Below are positions 25,758 through 34,909 of a DNA stretch of 64,000 nucleotides, piece after piece. The DNA lies in NCBI RefSeq assembly GCF_024519285.1, contig NZ_JAMZCY010000002.1:62001-126000 (forward strand), written 5' to 3'. Source of the DNA: Cohnella sp. WQ 127256 (GTDB lineage Bacteria > Bacillota > Bacilli > Paenibacillales > Paenibacillaceae). Position numbers and translations under genes: made by a program. The stretch's first letter is position 1; the number at the start of each line of letters is the position of its first letter. The notes beneath the pieces are model-generated. The model was given only the letters and a program-made list of their open reading frames with translations, was not told where the DNA came from and ran no database searches.

Positions 25758-27164
25758 ATGAAGAAAACAGTATTCGTTCTACTCGGTATGGTGCTCATTC
25801 TGTCCATGGCACTTGCAGCTTGTGGTAACAATAACACCGAGAGCTCGGTCACACCTACACCAGCTGCTGAATCAACCAAAGCAGCAGAAACATCTAAGGA
25901 ACCAGAACCATCGAAGGAACCAGAGCCATCGAAAGAACCAGAAGAAACAGTGAAGTCAATTAAGCTAACTCTCCGTCATACGATGACCAAAGACAGTGAC
26001 AAGAAAGCACTAGCGAGACTGACAAGTGCGATTCAAGATGCAGAAGCTGCCCAGCCCGGTTTGAAAATCGAAGCAGAAGGCATGGAAGAGCAAGTTCACC
26101 GTTTTCAACGGTTGAGAGCTGAAATGTCTGCGGGGAACCCACCGGATATATTCGTTAACTTCGGTGGAACGGACACCAAGGATTTCTCGAGTACAGGAAA
26201 TCTATTGGAGCTTACTCCTCTTCTAGCAGAGCTGGGATTGAATGATAAATTTGTATCTCTCGGTGAATTCACCGTGGATGGCAAAATATACGGATTGCCT
26301 ATGGCTGGTTATGCAGAAGGTTTCTTCTATAACAAGACAATCTTCGCGGATAACGGCTTAAAGGTTCCGACTACGTGGGATGAACTATTAGCGGTTTGTG
26401 AGGCTTTAAAAGCTAAGAACATCATTCCTATAGCTATGGGCGGCAAAGACCCATGGGTTATTAACATGATTGCGAATTCGCTCTGGGTTCACTCCGCTGT
26501 CGATGGCGCCGATGCCATTACAGGGACGGTAGCTGGAACTCATAAATGGACGGACGCTGATCTGACGGAAGGCTTCAAGAAATTGGATACCATTGCTAAG
26601 AAAGGGTACTTCCCTAAAGGAACACTTGCACTAGCGTACGATGAGCATAAGAATAAATTCGTCAATCTTGAAGCGGCAATGTCTTTTGACGGCACTTGGT
26701 CTGGAGGCTTCTATTCCGGGGCTGATACGTCAAAGATTGGAGCAGAAAATGTAGGATTCTTTGCACTCCCTAATTTTGGTACAAAAGGTGATAATCAAAT
26801 AAACGCTTCCTATACAGCAGGGTTCTCGTTCTCTTCCAAATTAGATGCTGATCAGCAGGTAGGTTTGAAAGCCTTTATCAAAGCCTTTTACAGTGAGAAA
26901 TATCAATCCTTAGCCAACCAAGAAGAAGGCTGGTTACCATCCATGACTTATCCAATTACAGGCGCGCAACCCTTCGTCTATGAGGTTCAGGTGGCAATGA
27001 AAGGTCAAACCGCCTTCCCGGCTTTCGATTCTATTGTTCAACAAAAAGTACGTGAAGCCATTGAAACCGGTGTCCAAGAAATTCTTGGAGGTAAATCTAC
27101 AGCAGAGAAAGTTGTAGCTAAAATTCAAAAGGCGCAAGACGCAGCGAATAGTGAAACGAAGTAA
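25758..27164 (+). CDS. Sugar ABC transporter substrate-binding lipoprotein
   Basis: A family 1 extracellular solute-binding protein of 468 residues. The signal peptide ends in the lipobox LAAC, so the protein is anchored to the outer face of the membrane. A Pro/Glu/Lys linker with repeated EPSKEP units follows, then the binding domain (RAEMSAGNPPDIFVNFGG, YGLPMAGYAEGFFYNK). The ATG at 25758 is chosen because GGGAGG lies 7 bases upstream and it begins a proper signal peptide. It heads a nine-gene operon. The neighbouring chitinase and deacetylase suggest chitin oligomers or another amino-sugar glycan as ligand. Confidence 0.92.
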   Translation: MKKTVFVLLGMVLILSMALAACGNNNTESSVTPTPAAESTKAAETSKEPEPSKEPEPSKEPEETVKSIKLTLRHTMTKDSDKKALARLTSAIQDAEAAQPGLKIEAEGMEEQVHRFQRLRAEMSAGNPPDIFVNFGGTDTKDFSSTGNLLELTPLLAELGLNDKFVSLGEFTVDGKIYGLPMAGYAEGFFYNKTIFADNGLKVPTTWDELLAVCEALKAKNIIPIAMGGKDPWVINMIANSLWVHSAVDGADAITGTVAGTHKWTDADLTEGFKKLDTIAKKGYFPKGTLALAYDEHKNKFVNLEAAMSFDGTWSGGFYSGADTSKIGAENVGFFALPNFGTKGDNQINASYTAGFSFSSKLDADQQVGLKAFIKAFYSEKYQSLANQEEGWLPSMTYPITGAQPFVYEVQVAMKGQTAFPAFDSIVQQKVREAIETGVQEILGGKSTAEKVVAKIQKAQDAANSETK

Positions 27165-27197
27165 GCGGATCTCTTAACCCCATTGTATTGTGTGTCC

Positions 27198-27227
27198 AAC
27201 GGGTACCACCCCAAAGTGGTACTCGTT
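27198..27227 (+). promoter_or_regulatory. Intercistronic hairpin after binding-protein gene
   Basis: AACGGGTACCAC and GTGGTACTCGTT form a 12-bp stem with one G-U pair and a 6-base loop, without a T run. Such hairpins between binding-protein and permease genes protect the upstream mRNA and keep the binding protein in excess. Confidence 0.6.
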
Positions 27228-27280
27228 GCTTTGCTTCATTCGTTCAGCAGCTAACCATCGATTGGAGGCTAGAGGAATAC

Positions 27281-28171
27281 ATGAACAGGACATTAAGGAA
27301 TCCACTAACCTACCTTTTGTTTTTAATTGTGCCGGCTGCGTTTTATTTCGTTTTTTTCTTCTATCCAGTCATACAGACGTTCAGGATCGGATTCACAAGT
27401 TCTAACGGAATAGGAATGGGCAAATTCATCGGCTTTCAAAATTACGTTCGTGCACTGACAGATGACCCGATTTTTTGGTCGGCATTTTATAACAATGTGT
27501 ATTTTATCCTTTCCTCTATTTTTATCCAAATCCCAATCATTATTGTATTAGCGGTTCTAATATCAGAGATCAGAGGATTTAGAAATTTCTACAAAATAAC
27601 AGTGTTTTTGCCAAGTATATTATCAACAGCCGTCGTAGCCGTTATTTGGCGATTTGCTATTTATCACCCTGACGTTGGAGCTGCTAATAAATTTCTGACG
27701 GCAGTGGGCTTGTCAAAATTTACGCATGCATGGCTTGGAGAGGAAGGCTACGCAACGCTTGCTATATTAATTACGAACGCCTGGCAGTGGACCGGATTTT
27801 ATGTTGTGTTGGTTCTTGCGGCTATATTTAGCATACCTAAGGAAATTCTTGAGGCGGCTGACACGGATGGTGCGAGGGGGTTTCGAAAGCTACGTTCCAT
27901 TACCGTACCGTTGCTACGTCCAGTTATTATCGTCATTATTCTTCTTTCAATCACGGGTGCTATGAAATCAATGGATATTGTTATCGTCATGACTGGGGGA
28001 GGTCCTTACCGCTCTTCAGATGTTATGGCGACACATATGACGAACATGGCTTTTAGAAATGGCGAATACGGTTATGGAAATGCCATTGCTAATTTGATTT
28101 TCGTATTCACTTTAGTTATTACACTCATCTTTAACTTTATTTCGAAAAAATATGGGGATGTGGAGAGCTAA
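27281..28171 (+). CDS. Sugar ABC permease (MalF-like, CUT1)
   Basis: The 296-residue protein has six membrane segments and the permease EAA loop EAADTDGARGFRKLRSITVPLLRP near residue 190, which contacts the ATPase. The ATG at 27281 follows AGAGG and starts a typical NRTLRNPLTYLLFLIVPA N-terminus. It pairs with the next gene. No ATPase is encoded in the operon, so a shared MsmX-type ATPase is presumably used. Confidence 0.92.
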   Translation: MNRTLRNPLTYLLFLIVPAAFYFVFFFYPVIQTFRIGFTSSNGIGMGKFIGFQNYVRALTDDPIFWSAFYNNVYFILSSIFIQIPIIIVLAVLISEIRGFRNFYKITVFLPSILSTAVVAVIWRFAIYHPDVGAANKFLTAVGLSKFTHAWLGEEGYATLAILITNAWQWTGFYVVLVLAAIFSIPKEILEAADTDGARGFRKLRSITVPLLRPVIIVIILLSITGAMKSMDIVIVMTGGGPYRSSDVMATHMTNMAFRNGEYGYGNAIANLIFVFTLVITLIFNFISKKYGDVES

Positions 28172-28172
28172 G

Positions 28173-29015
28173 ATGAGAAAGTACGGAAAACTATGGATCC
28201 ATATTGTTGTATCCTTTTACATCTTAATTACGATTTACCCCTTATTTTTTGCTTTTATCAATTCATTTAAGACAACGATTCAAGTCATTGATAATCCGTT
28301 TTCTGTTCCTTTTGACTTAAACTTTGCTAACTATATTAATGTCTGGGAATCATCCAAGATCAGCACCTATTTTTTTAATAGCTTATATATCAGCACGCTG
28401 TGCAGTGTTGTCTCTATTGTTCTAGCAGCTATGGTGGCTTATGTCATTAGCCGTATGAGATACAGGTTTGCAAATAAAGTTATTTACTTATTTCTGGGTT
28501 TCAATTTGCTAGTTCCAGGTGGATTTTTGTTGATCCCGCTCTATTTTCTGCTAGTCGGAATGCAATTTGATCAATCATCGCATGCCTTCATTGCGCAATT
28601 GGCGATTATCCTTCCTTATATCACCTTTGGTATCCCGTTGACGACGTTTATTATCGCAGCATTTATGAAGTCTATTCCTGCTGAAATGGAGGAAGCGGGC
28701 GTTATGGATGGATTGGGCGCATTCGGATTATTCTGGAGGCTTGTGCTTCCGCTCACAGTGCCGGCATTGGTCACTGTCTTTATCCTGTGTTACCTAGGCA
28801 ATTGGAATGAATTTATTATGGCTAATTTCTTTATAGCTAAAGACAAATTTAGAACTCTTCCCGTCGGAACGGCAGCATTTAATGACACCTTGAACAAGGA
28901 CTATGGCGGGATGTTCGCGGCGACGATGTTCAGCATTGTTCCAGTTGCCCTTATCTACGCCTTCCTTCAGCGGAGAATTATCGATGGGGTAACTGCGGGT
29001 AGTATAAAAGGATAA
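28173..29015 (+). CDS. Sugar ABC permease (MalG-like, CUT1)
   Basis: The 280-residue partner permease has six membrane segments and the EAA loop [21 protein letters not shown] near 182; it ends in the family-typical [10 protein letters not shown]. The ATG at 28173 lies one base after the stop of the first permease, with GGAGAG upstream, so translation is coupled. Confidence 0.92.
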   Translation: MRKYGKLWIHIVVSFYILITIYPLFFAFINSFKTTIQVIDNPFSVPFDLNFANYINVWESSKISTYFFNSLYISTLCSVVSIVLAAMVAYVISRMRYRFANKVIYLFLGFNLLVPGGFLLIPLYFLLVGMQFDQSSHAFIAQLAIILPYITFGIPLTTFIIAAFMKSIPAEMEEAGVMDGLGAFGLFWRLVLPLTVPALVTVFILCYLGNWNEFIMANFFIAKDKFRTLPVGTAAFNDTLNKDYGGMFAATMFSIVPVALIYAFLQRRIIDGVTAGSIKG

Positions 29016-29040
29016 AATTCAAAAAAACGGAGGAAATCAT

Positions 29041-29991
29041 ATGAATTTATTATCTACACTTAAAGGATCAATGATGGAGCAGTTCTTTCCTAAGGGATGG
29101 GATCTTGCCAGAATAGATCAATGCAGCTCTCACCCGCCAGAAACAATTCTGGATCGGCAGCCGCATTGGCATGAGGAGTTTCAGCCGGTATCGTGTGATC
29201 AACTAAGCGATTTTGATACTTATGTGGGGCATGAAATAGCCTTACAGATTAAGCAGGCACGGGACAGAGGGGAAAAGCTGGCGATGATTCTACCCGTGGG
29301 CCCAATGGGGATGTACAGATGGGCGATCTATTTTTTGCAAATGTGGAATGTAAGCGCATCTCATGTGTACGGATTCAATATGGATGAATGGTCGGATGCA
29401 GAGGGGAATACGCTTCCCGCAACAAATAGTGGATCATTTCAATATGGAATGGAGCAAGCTTTTTACAATCCACTGGGTGAACTAACTATCCCTGATAACC
29501 AGCGAAATTTTGCGACAAAAGATAACTTACCCCGATATGCGGAGAAAATTAATGATCTAAAGGCTCAAGGAGCTAAGCTGGTCGTTGTTTATGGAATTGG
29601 TAGAGTATTTCATATCGCATTTTGGGAGCCACATTTTGCAGCAGAGTTTGATACGGAGCTGCAATGGAGCAGTGAGACACACAGACTTGGGGCCAAATTA
29701 CACCCGCTAACCATTGAACAGAATGCCATTACAAGCTTCAAGAGCAGGACCACTCTCGTTCCTTGTTATGCCAACACGATTGGACCTGGATTATTCCTCG
29801 GGGCAGATTATGCTATCGGAGGCGCGGATGGGTATATGGGTCGAGGGATGATGTGGCAAGGAATGTCATTATGGACAACATTGAGATATGGGAAGTCTCC
29901 TTGGATCCCCTCCAGCTATATGCCTACGATCAAAGGACGGTTATTTTTCCTTAAAGAATTGGCAGGACCGCTGTCAGCTGAGTTAAATTAA
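29041..29991 (+). CDS. NagB-like glucosamine-6-phosphate isomerase homologue
   Basis: The 316-residue protein belongs to the glucosamine-6-phosphate deaminase/6-phosphogluconolactonase superfamily: sugar-phosphate loop [10 protein letters not shown] (84-93), FNMDEW (112-117) with the conserved Asp115, and [13 protein letters not shown] (185-197). In the E. coli enzyme the last motif reads G-x-G-x-D-G-H-I-A-F-N-E-P. Here His191 and Glu196 are kept, but the active-site Asp (E. coli Asp141) is Val189 and the following Gly is Phe. It may isomerise or deaminate an altered substrate, or act on an unphosphorylated or oxidised amino sugar. It follows the permeases after a GGAGG and precedes the deacetylase. 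Confidence 0.8.
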   Translation: MNLLSTLKGSMMEQFFPKGWDLARIDQCSSHPPETILDRQPHWHEEFQPVSCDQLSDFDTYVGHEIALQIKQARDRGEKLAMILPVGPMGMYRWAIYFLQMWNVSASHVYGFNMDEWSDAEGNTLPATNSGSFQYGMEQAFYNPLGELTIPDNQRNFATKDNLPRYAEKINDLKAQGAKLVVVYGIGRVFHIAFWEPHFAAEFDTELQWSSETHRLGAKLHPLTIEQNAITSFKSRTTLVPCYANTIGPGLFLGADYAIGGADGYMGRGMMWQGMSLWTTLRYGKSPWIPSSYMPTIKGRLFFLKELAGPLSAELN

Positions 29992-30014
29992 GCGATCTTC
30001 TAAGGAGAGAAGAG

Positions 30015-30722
30015 ATGATAATACTAGCAATAGGCGCGCATCCCGATGATATCGAAATTTCCTGTGCAGGTTCACTTGCCAAAATGGTGCGAGCCGGCCA
30101 TGAAGTTGTAATTTGTCATGCAAGTGATGGAGATAAAGGGCATTACAAGATTCCTGCCGAGGAGCTCATTCCCATTCGTAGACAGGAGGCCCAGCAATCG
30201 GGGGGGATTATTAATGCGAAAGTGATTTCATTAGGGTTGAGAGATGGGGAGGTTACTGCAGAGAAGGAGAGTACTCGGTCACTTTTCATAGATCTTATTT
30301 GTTCTGTACAACCCGATATTGTAATTACTCACGCCGCGAACGATTATATGCCTGATCATGTCGCGGTTAGTAGATTAGTATTCGATACGACTTTCCTTGC
30401 GACGTTGCCTGGTGCTTCTAAAAATTATCCCGTTGCGAAAAAGGTGCCGGCTTTATACTATATGGACAATTTATCAGGCATAGATTTTCAACCTACAATC
30501 TACGTCGATATTACGGACACTTATGAAACGAAAGTAGAAATGTTGAAGCAGCATCAAAGCCAGCTTGTATGGTTGAAAGAGCACGATGGTGTGGATATAT
30601 TGGATTTCATGCAAACGCTGAGCAAATTTAGAGGGATTCAAGCAGGATGCGCGTATGCGGAAGGCTTTATTCAGCATATGGCATGGGCCCGTCCGAATGC
30701 GGTCAGATTTCCAGTTAATTGA
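30015..30722 (+). CDS. PIG-L family N-acetyl sugar deacetylase
   Basis: A 235-residue zinc-dependent LmbE/PIG-L deacetylase. The metal-binding motif AHPDDIE is at residues 8-14 and the third ligand is in DHVAVS near 117. The family removes the acetyl group from GlcNAc units of small molecules. It lies 23 bases after the NagB-like gene with GGAGAG upstream. In this operon it probably deacetylates the imported GlcNAc-containing sugar before further conversion. Confidence 0.9.
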   Translation: MIILAIGAHPDDIEISCAGSLAKMVRAGHEVVICHASDGDKGHYKIPAEELIPIRRQEAQQSGGIINAKVISLGLRDGEVTAEKESTRSLFIDLICSVQPDIVITHAANDYMPDHVAVSRLVFDTTFLATLPGASKNYPVAKKVPALYYMDNLSGIDFQPTIYVDITDTYETKVEMLKQHQSQLVWLKEHDGVDILDFMQTLSKFRGIQAGCAYAEGFIQHMAWARPNAVRFPVN

Positions 30723-30743
30723 ACTCGAGGGGGCTGGAGTATA

Positions 30744-31748
30744 TTGATTAAATTTGCGGTAGTTGGAACGGGTTGGGTAGCCGGAGAATATTTGAAAGCG
30801 ATCCAAACGCAGTGCGATTCCGAGATTTATGCTGTGGTTACACAGGATGCCGATCATGCGAGATCTAGGCTGGCACAATTGGGCATTGAGGCGCGGATTT
30901 TCACTGACTTTAGTGAAATGGTTAAGGATTCAGAGGTGGATGCCGTTGTCTTATGCTCACATCCGGACGTTCGCCCCGAACAAGCTATATTGGCCGCTCA
31001 ACACGGAAAGCATCTAGTCATTGAGAAACCGATGGCAATGAATAAAGAAGAATTACGGAGAATGGCCGATGCAATTCAGAAATATCCTGTTCGTACAGTC
31101 GTTAGCTTTGTACTGCGATGGAATCCGTCTTTCGACACGACGAAGGCGCTAATTGCTGATGATGCGTTGGGTAGAGTATTCATGGCTCAGATAGATTATT
31201 GGCATCATATTGGCCCGAATTACCCGCAGTATCGTTGGAGCAGTAAGAAAGCGCTTGGAGGCAGCAGTATTCTTTCAGCGGGATGCCATGCGGTGGATGC
31301 TTTACGGTATTTTGCCGGCGATATCCAAGAGGTGACAGCCTATAGCTGCGGAACATGGGCCAACTCAGAATACGAGTTTGATCCGAATGCAATCGCTATT
31401 TTCAAATTAAAAAATGGTGGTATTGGAAAAGTGTCCTCTTCGTTGGAATGTAAAACCACGTACAAGTTTAACATTCATCTCCTTGGAGAAAAGGGAGCCA
31501 TTATGAACAACCAGTTGTTCAGTCATAAGCTACCTGGGCAAACGGACTATGCCACAATTCCAACGATTTTGCCGGATAATGGGGATGTGACGCATCATCC
31601 ATTCGTTCACGAAATAGAAGATTTTGTCCAGGCAATTAAGCATAATAGGCTCACTCGTTGTGATTTTTTTGATGCATACAAAACGATGGAAGTATGTTTT
31701 GCGATCGACGAATCGATCGCTACCGGTCAAAGGGTGGTCATTTCGTAA
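30744..31748 (+). CDS. Gfo/Idh/MocA oxidoreductase 1
   Basis: A 334-residue NAD(P)-dependent sugar dehydrogenase of the Gfo/Idh/MocA family. The Rossmann fold shows VVGTGWVAGEYLKAI at residues 6-20, and the family signature is EKPMAMNKEELR at about 94-105. The start is TTG at 30744, following GGGGCTGGAG. It is the first of two paralogous oxidoreductases in the operon; in related catabolic clusters such pairs oxidise and epimerise sugar carbons, often via 3-keto intermediates. The substrate is not known. Confidence 0.88.
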   Translation: MIKFAVVGTGWVAGEYLKAIQTQCDSEIYAVVTQDADHARSRLAQLGIEARIFTDFSEMVKDSEVDAVVLCSHPDVRPEQAILAAQHGKHLVIEKPMAMNKEELRRMADAIQKYPVRTVVSFVLRWNPSFDTTKALIADDALGRVFMAQIDYWHHIGPNYPQYRWSSKKALGGSSILSAGCHAVDALRYFAGDIQEVTAYSCGTWANSEYEFDPNAIAIFKLKNGGIGKVSSSLECKTTYKFNIHLLGEKGAIMNNQLFSHKLPGQTDYATIPTILPDNGDVTHHPFVHEIEDFVQAIKHNRLTRCDFFDAYKTMEVCFAIDESIATGQRVVIS

Positions 31749-31785
31749 AACGATTCGTAAATCTGATATAAGGGCTGATGTATTC

Positions 31786-32748
31786 ATGCTGCAAGTGGGA
31801 TTTGTAGGGCTAGGCGGAATCGCGAGAGAGCACTTGGGAATTGTGAGTGAATTTCCCAAAGCCAATATTGCCGCAGTTTGCGATATCGTACAGGAGAATG
31901 CCGAGAAAGCCGCAGAACAATACGGTGCGAATGCATATACCGATTTCGACATCTTATTGGAGTGCGAACAATTGGACGCCCTGTTTGTGTGTGTTCCTCA
32001 ATTTGCTCGTGCGGATATTGAGGAAAAAGCTGCTCAGCGAGGTATTCATCTATTTGTGGAAAAACCTCTTGGAATTGATATGGAAACGGTGAAGAAAAAA
32101 GCAGAGGTGCTCCATCAATCAGGAGTGATTGTTAGTACTGGCTATTGTCTAAGGTATCTGGATATCATCGAAAAGGCAAAACAGTATTTGGTGGGAAAAC
32201 AAATCGCGATGGTCCGTGCTAACCGGTTTGATAGTATGTATGGCCCCTTGTGGTGGCGTGATCTATCTAAATCCGGCGGACAGCTTGTAGATCAGGTAAC
32301 GCACAACATAGATATGATGATGTATCTAGCTGGGAAAATAAAAAAGGTGTCGGCAGATATGGGGCTGACGATTATGAAAGATGTTCCGGGAACGACCGCT
32401 CCTGATGTATCGTCCGTGAATGTCGTATTTGAATCGGGGGCAATTGGTCACATTGCTGCTAGTTATATACCCCAGCCAGACTATCGTTCCAGCCTGGAGA
32501 TTATGGGCAATAATTTCCGTGTCACGATCGATGGGATTGCTACCTTGACCATCGTAGAAAAGGATCAAACGATCAGTTACAAGAGCAATACTCTTTTCTA
32601 TAAAGAACAGGACGAGGCCTTTCTAAATGCAATTCTTACTAGCGATAGAAGCTTAATTCTATCCTCCTATGAAGAAGCGATGAATACGTTGGAAGTGACT
32701 TTGGCTGCCAATGAATCAGCTCAAACCGGCTTATCTGTTTATCTGTAG
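31786..32748 (+). CDS. Gfo/Idh/MocA oxidoreductase 2
   Basis: This is the second Gfo/Idh/MocA dehydrogenase of the operon, 320 residues. The nucleotide motif GFVGLGGIAREH starts at residue 4 and EKPLGIDMETVKKK follows near 91; WWRDLSKSGGQLVDQVTHNIDMM holds the conserved catalytic-region Lys/His pattern. The ATG at 31786 is placed at the Rossmann start; the frame is open further upstream into the previous gene but without a plausible start site. The Shine-Dalgarno sequence here is weak. Confidence 0.86.
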   Translation: MLQVGFVGLGGIAREHLGIVSEFPKANIAAVCDIVQENAEKAAEQYGANAYTDFDILLECEQLDALFVCVPQFARADIEEKAAQRGIHLFVEKPLGIDMETVKKKAEVLHQSGVIVSTGYCLRYLDIIEKAKQYLVGKQIAMVRANRFDSMYGPLWWRDLSKSGGQLVDQVTHNIDMMMYLAGKIKKVSADMGLTIMKDVPGTTAPDVSSVNVVFESGAIGHIAASYIPQPDYRSSLEIMGNNFRVTIDGIATLTIVEKDQTISYKSNTLFYKEQDEAFLNAILTSDRSLILSSYEEAMNTLEVTLAANESAQTGLSVYL

Positions 32749-32759
32749 GGAGGTATCTA

Positions 32760-33626
32760 ATGGTGAGTATAGGGTTGAGTACCTATTGTTTGGCAGAGGC
32801 GATAAAATCGGGTGATATGACTGTCCTTGAGGTTATCCAATGGATAGCGGAAAATGGTGGAGAGCACGTGGAAATAACGCCTATTGGATATAGCTTGGAG
32901 CATAATGATGCTCTAGTAGATGCGATCGTACAAAAAGCGAATGAAGTCAATTTGCCGATAGCTGGGTATGCGATTACTGCGAATTTTATTCAAGAGAGTA
33001 AAGATGATTATGAAGCAGAAATTGCTAGAGTGAAGCATCATGTAGATATCGCTCACCGTTTAGGTGTTAAGCTCATACGCCATGATGTCGCCTCTAGAGC
33101 ACTTCAAGAATGCTCTATCGTCCAGTTTGAAGCGGACATGGATATCATGGTGCAAGCCTGCCGAGTGATCGCCGATTATGCGGCACAATACAGCATCATA
33201 ACAAGCGTGGAGAATCATGGGTTTTACATCCAAGCGAGTGATCGAGTGCAACGGATTATCCATGCAGTGGATCGTCCGAACTTCCAAACCACGCTCGATA
33301 TCGGCAACTTTATGTGTGTGGATGAGGATCCCGTCGTGGCTGTAAAGAAAAATATATCGTACGCTTCTACCGTGCATCTGAAGGATTTTTACGTTCGACC
33401 TTCTTATCAACATCCAGGTGAGGGATGGTTTCAATCTAGAGGAGGCAACTTCCTAAGAGGGGCTATATTCGGACAAGGGGACATCGACGTAAGAGAAATC
33501 ATAAGGATTATTAAAAGGTCTGGGTATTCGGGTTATATTTCCATTGAGTTCGAAGGCATGGAGGACTGTAGGAAGGGCTCACGAATTGCTCTAGACAATG
33601 TAAAACGGCTATGGAACGAAGTCTAA
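32760..33626 (+). CDS. Sugar phosphate isomerase/epimerase (TIM barrel)
   Basis: A 288-residue AP-endonuclease-2/xylose-isomerase-like TIM barrel. Metal ligands are likely in TSVENHGF (about 145), TLDIGNF (about 180), STVHLKDFY (about 200) and YISIEFEG near the end. The ATG follows GGGAGG. It ends the operon, 11 bases after the second dehydrogenase. Together with Gfo/Idh enzymes such proteins isomerise, epimerise or cleave keto-sugars. Confidence 0.88.
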   Translation: MVSIGLSTYCLAEAIKSGDMTVLEVIQWIAENGGEHVEITPIGYSLEHNDALVDAIVQKANEVNLPIAGYAITANFIQESKDDYEAEIARVKHHVDIAHRLGVKLIRHDVASRALQECSIVQFEADMDIMVQACRVIADYAAQYSIITSVENHGFYIQASDRVQRIIHAVDRPNFQTTLDIGNFMCVDEDPVVAVKKNISYASTVHLKDFYVRPSYQHPGEGWFQSRGGNFLRGAIFGQGDIDVREIIRIIKRSGYSGYISIEFEGMEDCRKGSRIALDNVKRLWNEV

Positions 33627-33637
33627 GCTATGAATAA

Positions 33638-33670
33638 TGGCTTTGTACAGCCAAGGCTCGCCTCCATCAT
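33638..33670 (+). repeat. ssrA-3'-like scar F
   Basis: A short hairpin (TGGCT/AGCCA) is followed by AGGCTCGCCTCCATCAT, which matches the ssrA acceptor end without one CCA unit. A terminator follows, which also ends the sugar operon. Confidence 0.5.
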
Positions 33671-33671
33671 G

Positions 33672-33700
33672 AAAACCCCGACCTATGCGGTCGGGGTTTT
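33672..33700 (+). terminator. Terminator of sugar operon at scar F
   Basis: AAAACCCCGACC and GGTCGGGGTTTT pair around a 5-base loop. Confidence 0.8.
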
Positions 33701-33799
33701 GCTTTGGGCGGAAATTGTATTGTAGATGACTTGTAGTCACGATGCTTGCAACCTATCATACCTATCTCCTCAAAATATTTATCCTACTGTTTCATAGCG

Positions 33800-34657
33800 C
33801 CTATTCCTCTTCCTGCGGCAGCACTTTCTGCAACAGGTTGTCCAAGTCATCGAGCGGTACGGCCAAACCGGCCTGAACGATCTGATCTTGATGCGAGATC
33901 TCCGTCGTAGCGTAAATAACGGCGATGGCTTTGCCATAACGTTGATGACCGGAGAACCGCTATTACCGTTAAAAACGGGCGCATCCAGTGCCATTACTAG
34001 CTTTTTCCGTCCTTGAATCGGCACCATGCCCAGTATTTTTCCTTCATTCGCAATTTGTGTGAAGTAAAGCGGGTTACCGATCACGTAGATGTGATCCCCC
34101 GACCCCCACGGCCGCTTCTCTCGTTCGATTTCAATGAATGGCAGCTCTTGACTCCCGATATCCCCTTCAATACGGCAATATCCAGACCTGGATCGCTTCC
34201 CGCCAGCTGTGCTTCGTACACCCGATCATTTTCAGGAAATTTAACTAGGGTATAAGCGTCATCTTCGATCACGTGATAGTTGGTCACAATGTACCCGCCT
34301 GAAATGTGGAATCCCGTCCCTCTGCCTTTGTCCGTACTGACCAAGACAACCGACTCTTTACAGCTTCGGATTTCTTCCAGGCTAGATAGCTCCTTCGATT
34401 TGAACAAGAAGGGTAGCGTCTTCGTGTTGTAAATTTGCGGCCAGAACGCCAATATATCCGATTAGAGCGGCCACGAGGAGGGAAACGATGGTATTTCGGA
34501 TCCACTTGCGCCTTGGGGCAGGAATTTCAGATTGTACTTCCTCATCGTCCCACTCTTCATCCGTATAAGTCTCGAATGCTTCGTAAGTCTCGTGTTCTCG
34601 CTCATTCTCGGATACATGCAAAGATCTCTCTTCGTTTCAATTCGGATTGTTATCCAC
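33800..34657 (-). pseudogene. Broken HtrA-like trypsin-type serine protease
   Basis: The reading frame is split over three frames. A GTG at 34657 with GAGGAGG upstream starts MDNNPN, followed by an in-frame TGA (34639-34637). The frame resumes as HVSENEREHETYEAF, acidic segment, one membrane anchor (IVSLLVAALIGYIGV), then shifts near 34450 into FWPQIYNTK and on to the catalytic region. Further shifts lie near 34165, in a G run near 34100 and near 33938. All three catalytic segments survive in pieces: TNYHVI (His), LDIAVLKG (Asp) and NGNSGSPVIN (Ser). The last frame ends QKVLPQEEE at a TAG (33802-33800). With one stop and at least four frameshifts it is inactive. Confidence 0.85.
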
Positions 34658-34909
34658 GATGTCCCTCCTCAGCCTATCGATATACTGTCCAAACATTGTA
34701 TCATATTCGGTTTAGGAGAAAGGGCGGGGGCGAATTGTGGTTTTGCGATAATAGAAAGCAAAATAAACTTGGACTCGAAGTGAAGATCCTGAAAAAGTAA
34801 ACTTTGATAATAAGTCAAGATGTTGGGAGTCACAAATCAGTTATAGAAAATAATGGTTCTGCATGGTATTATTCCTGGGTAGCAATCTAAATTAGAAGGG
34901 GCGCATCGC

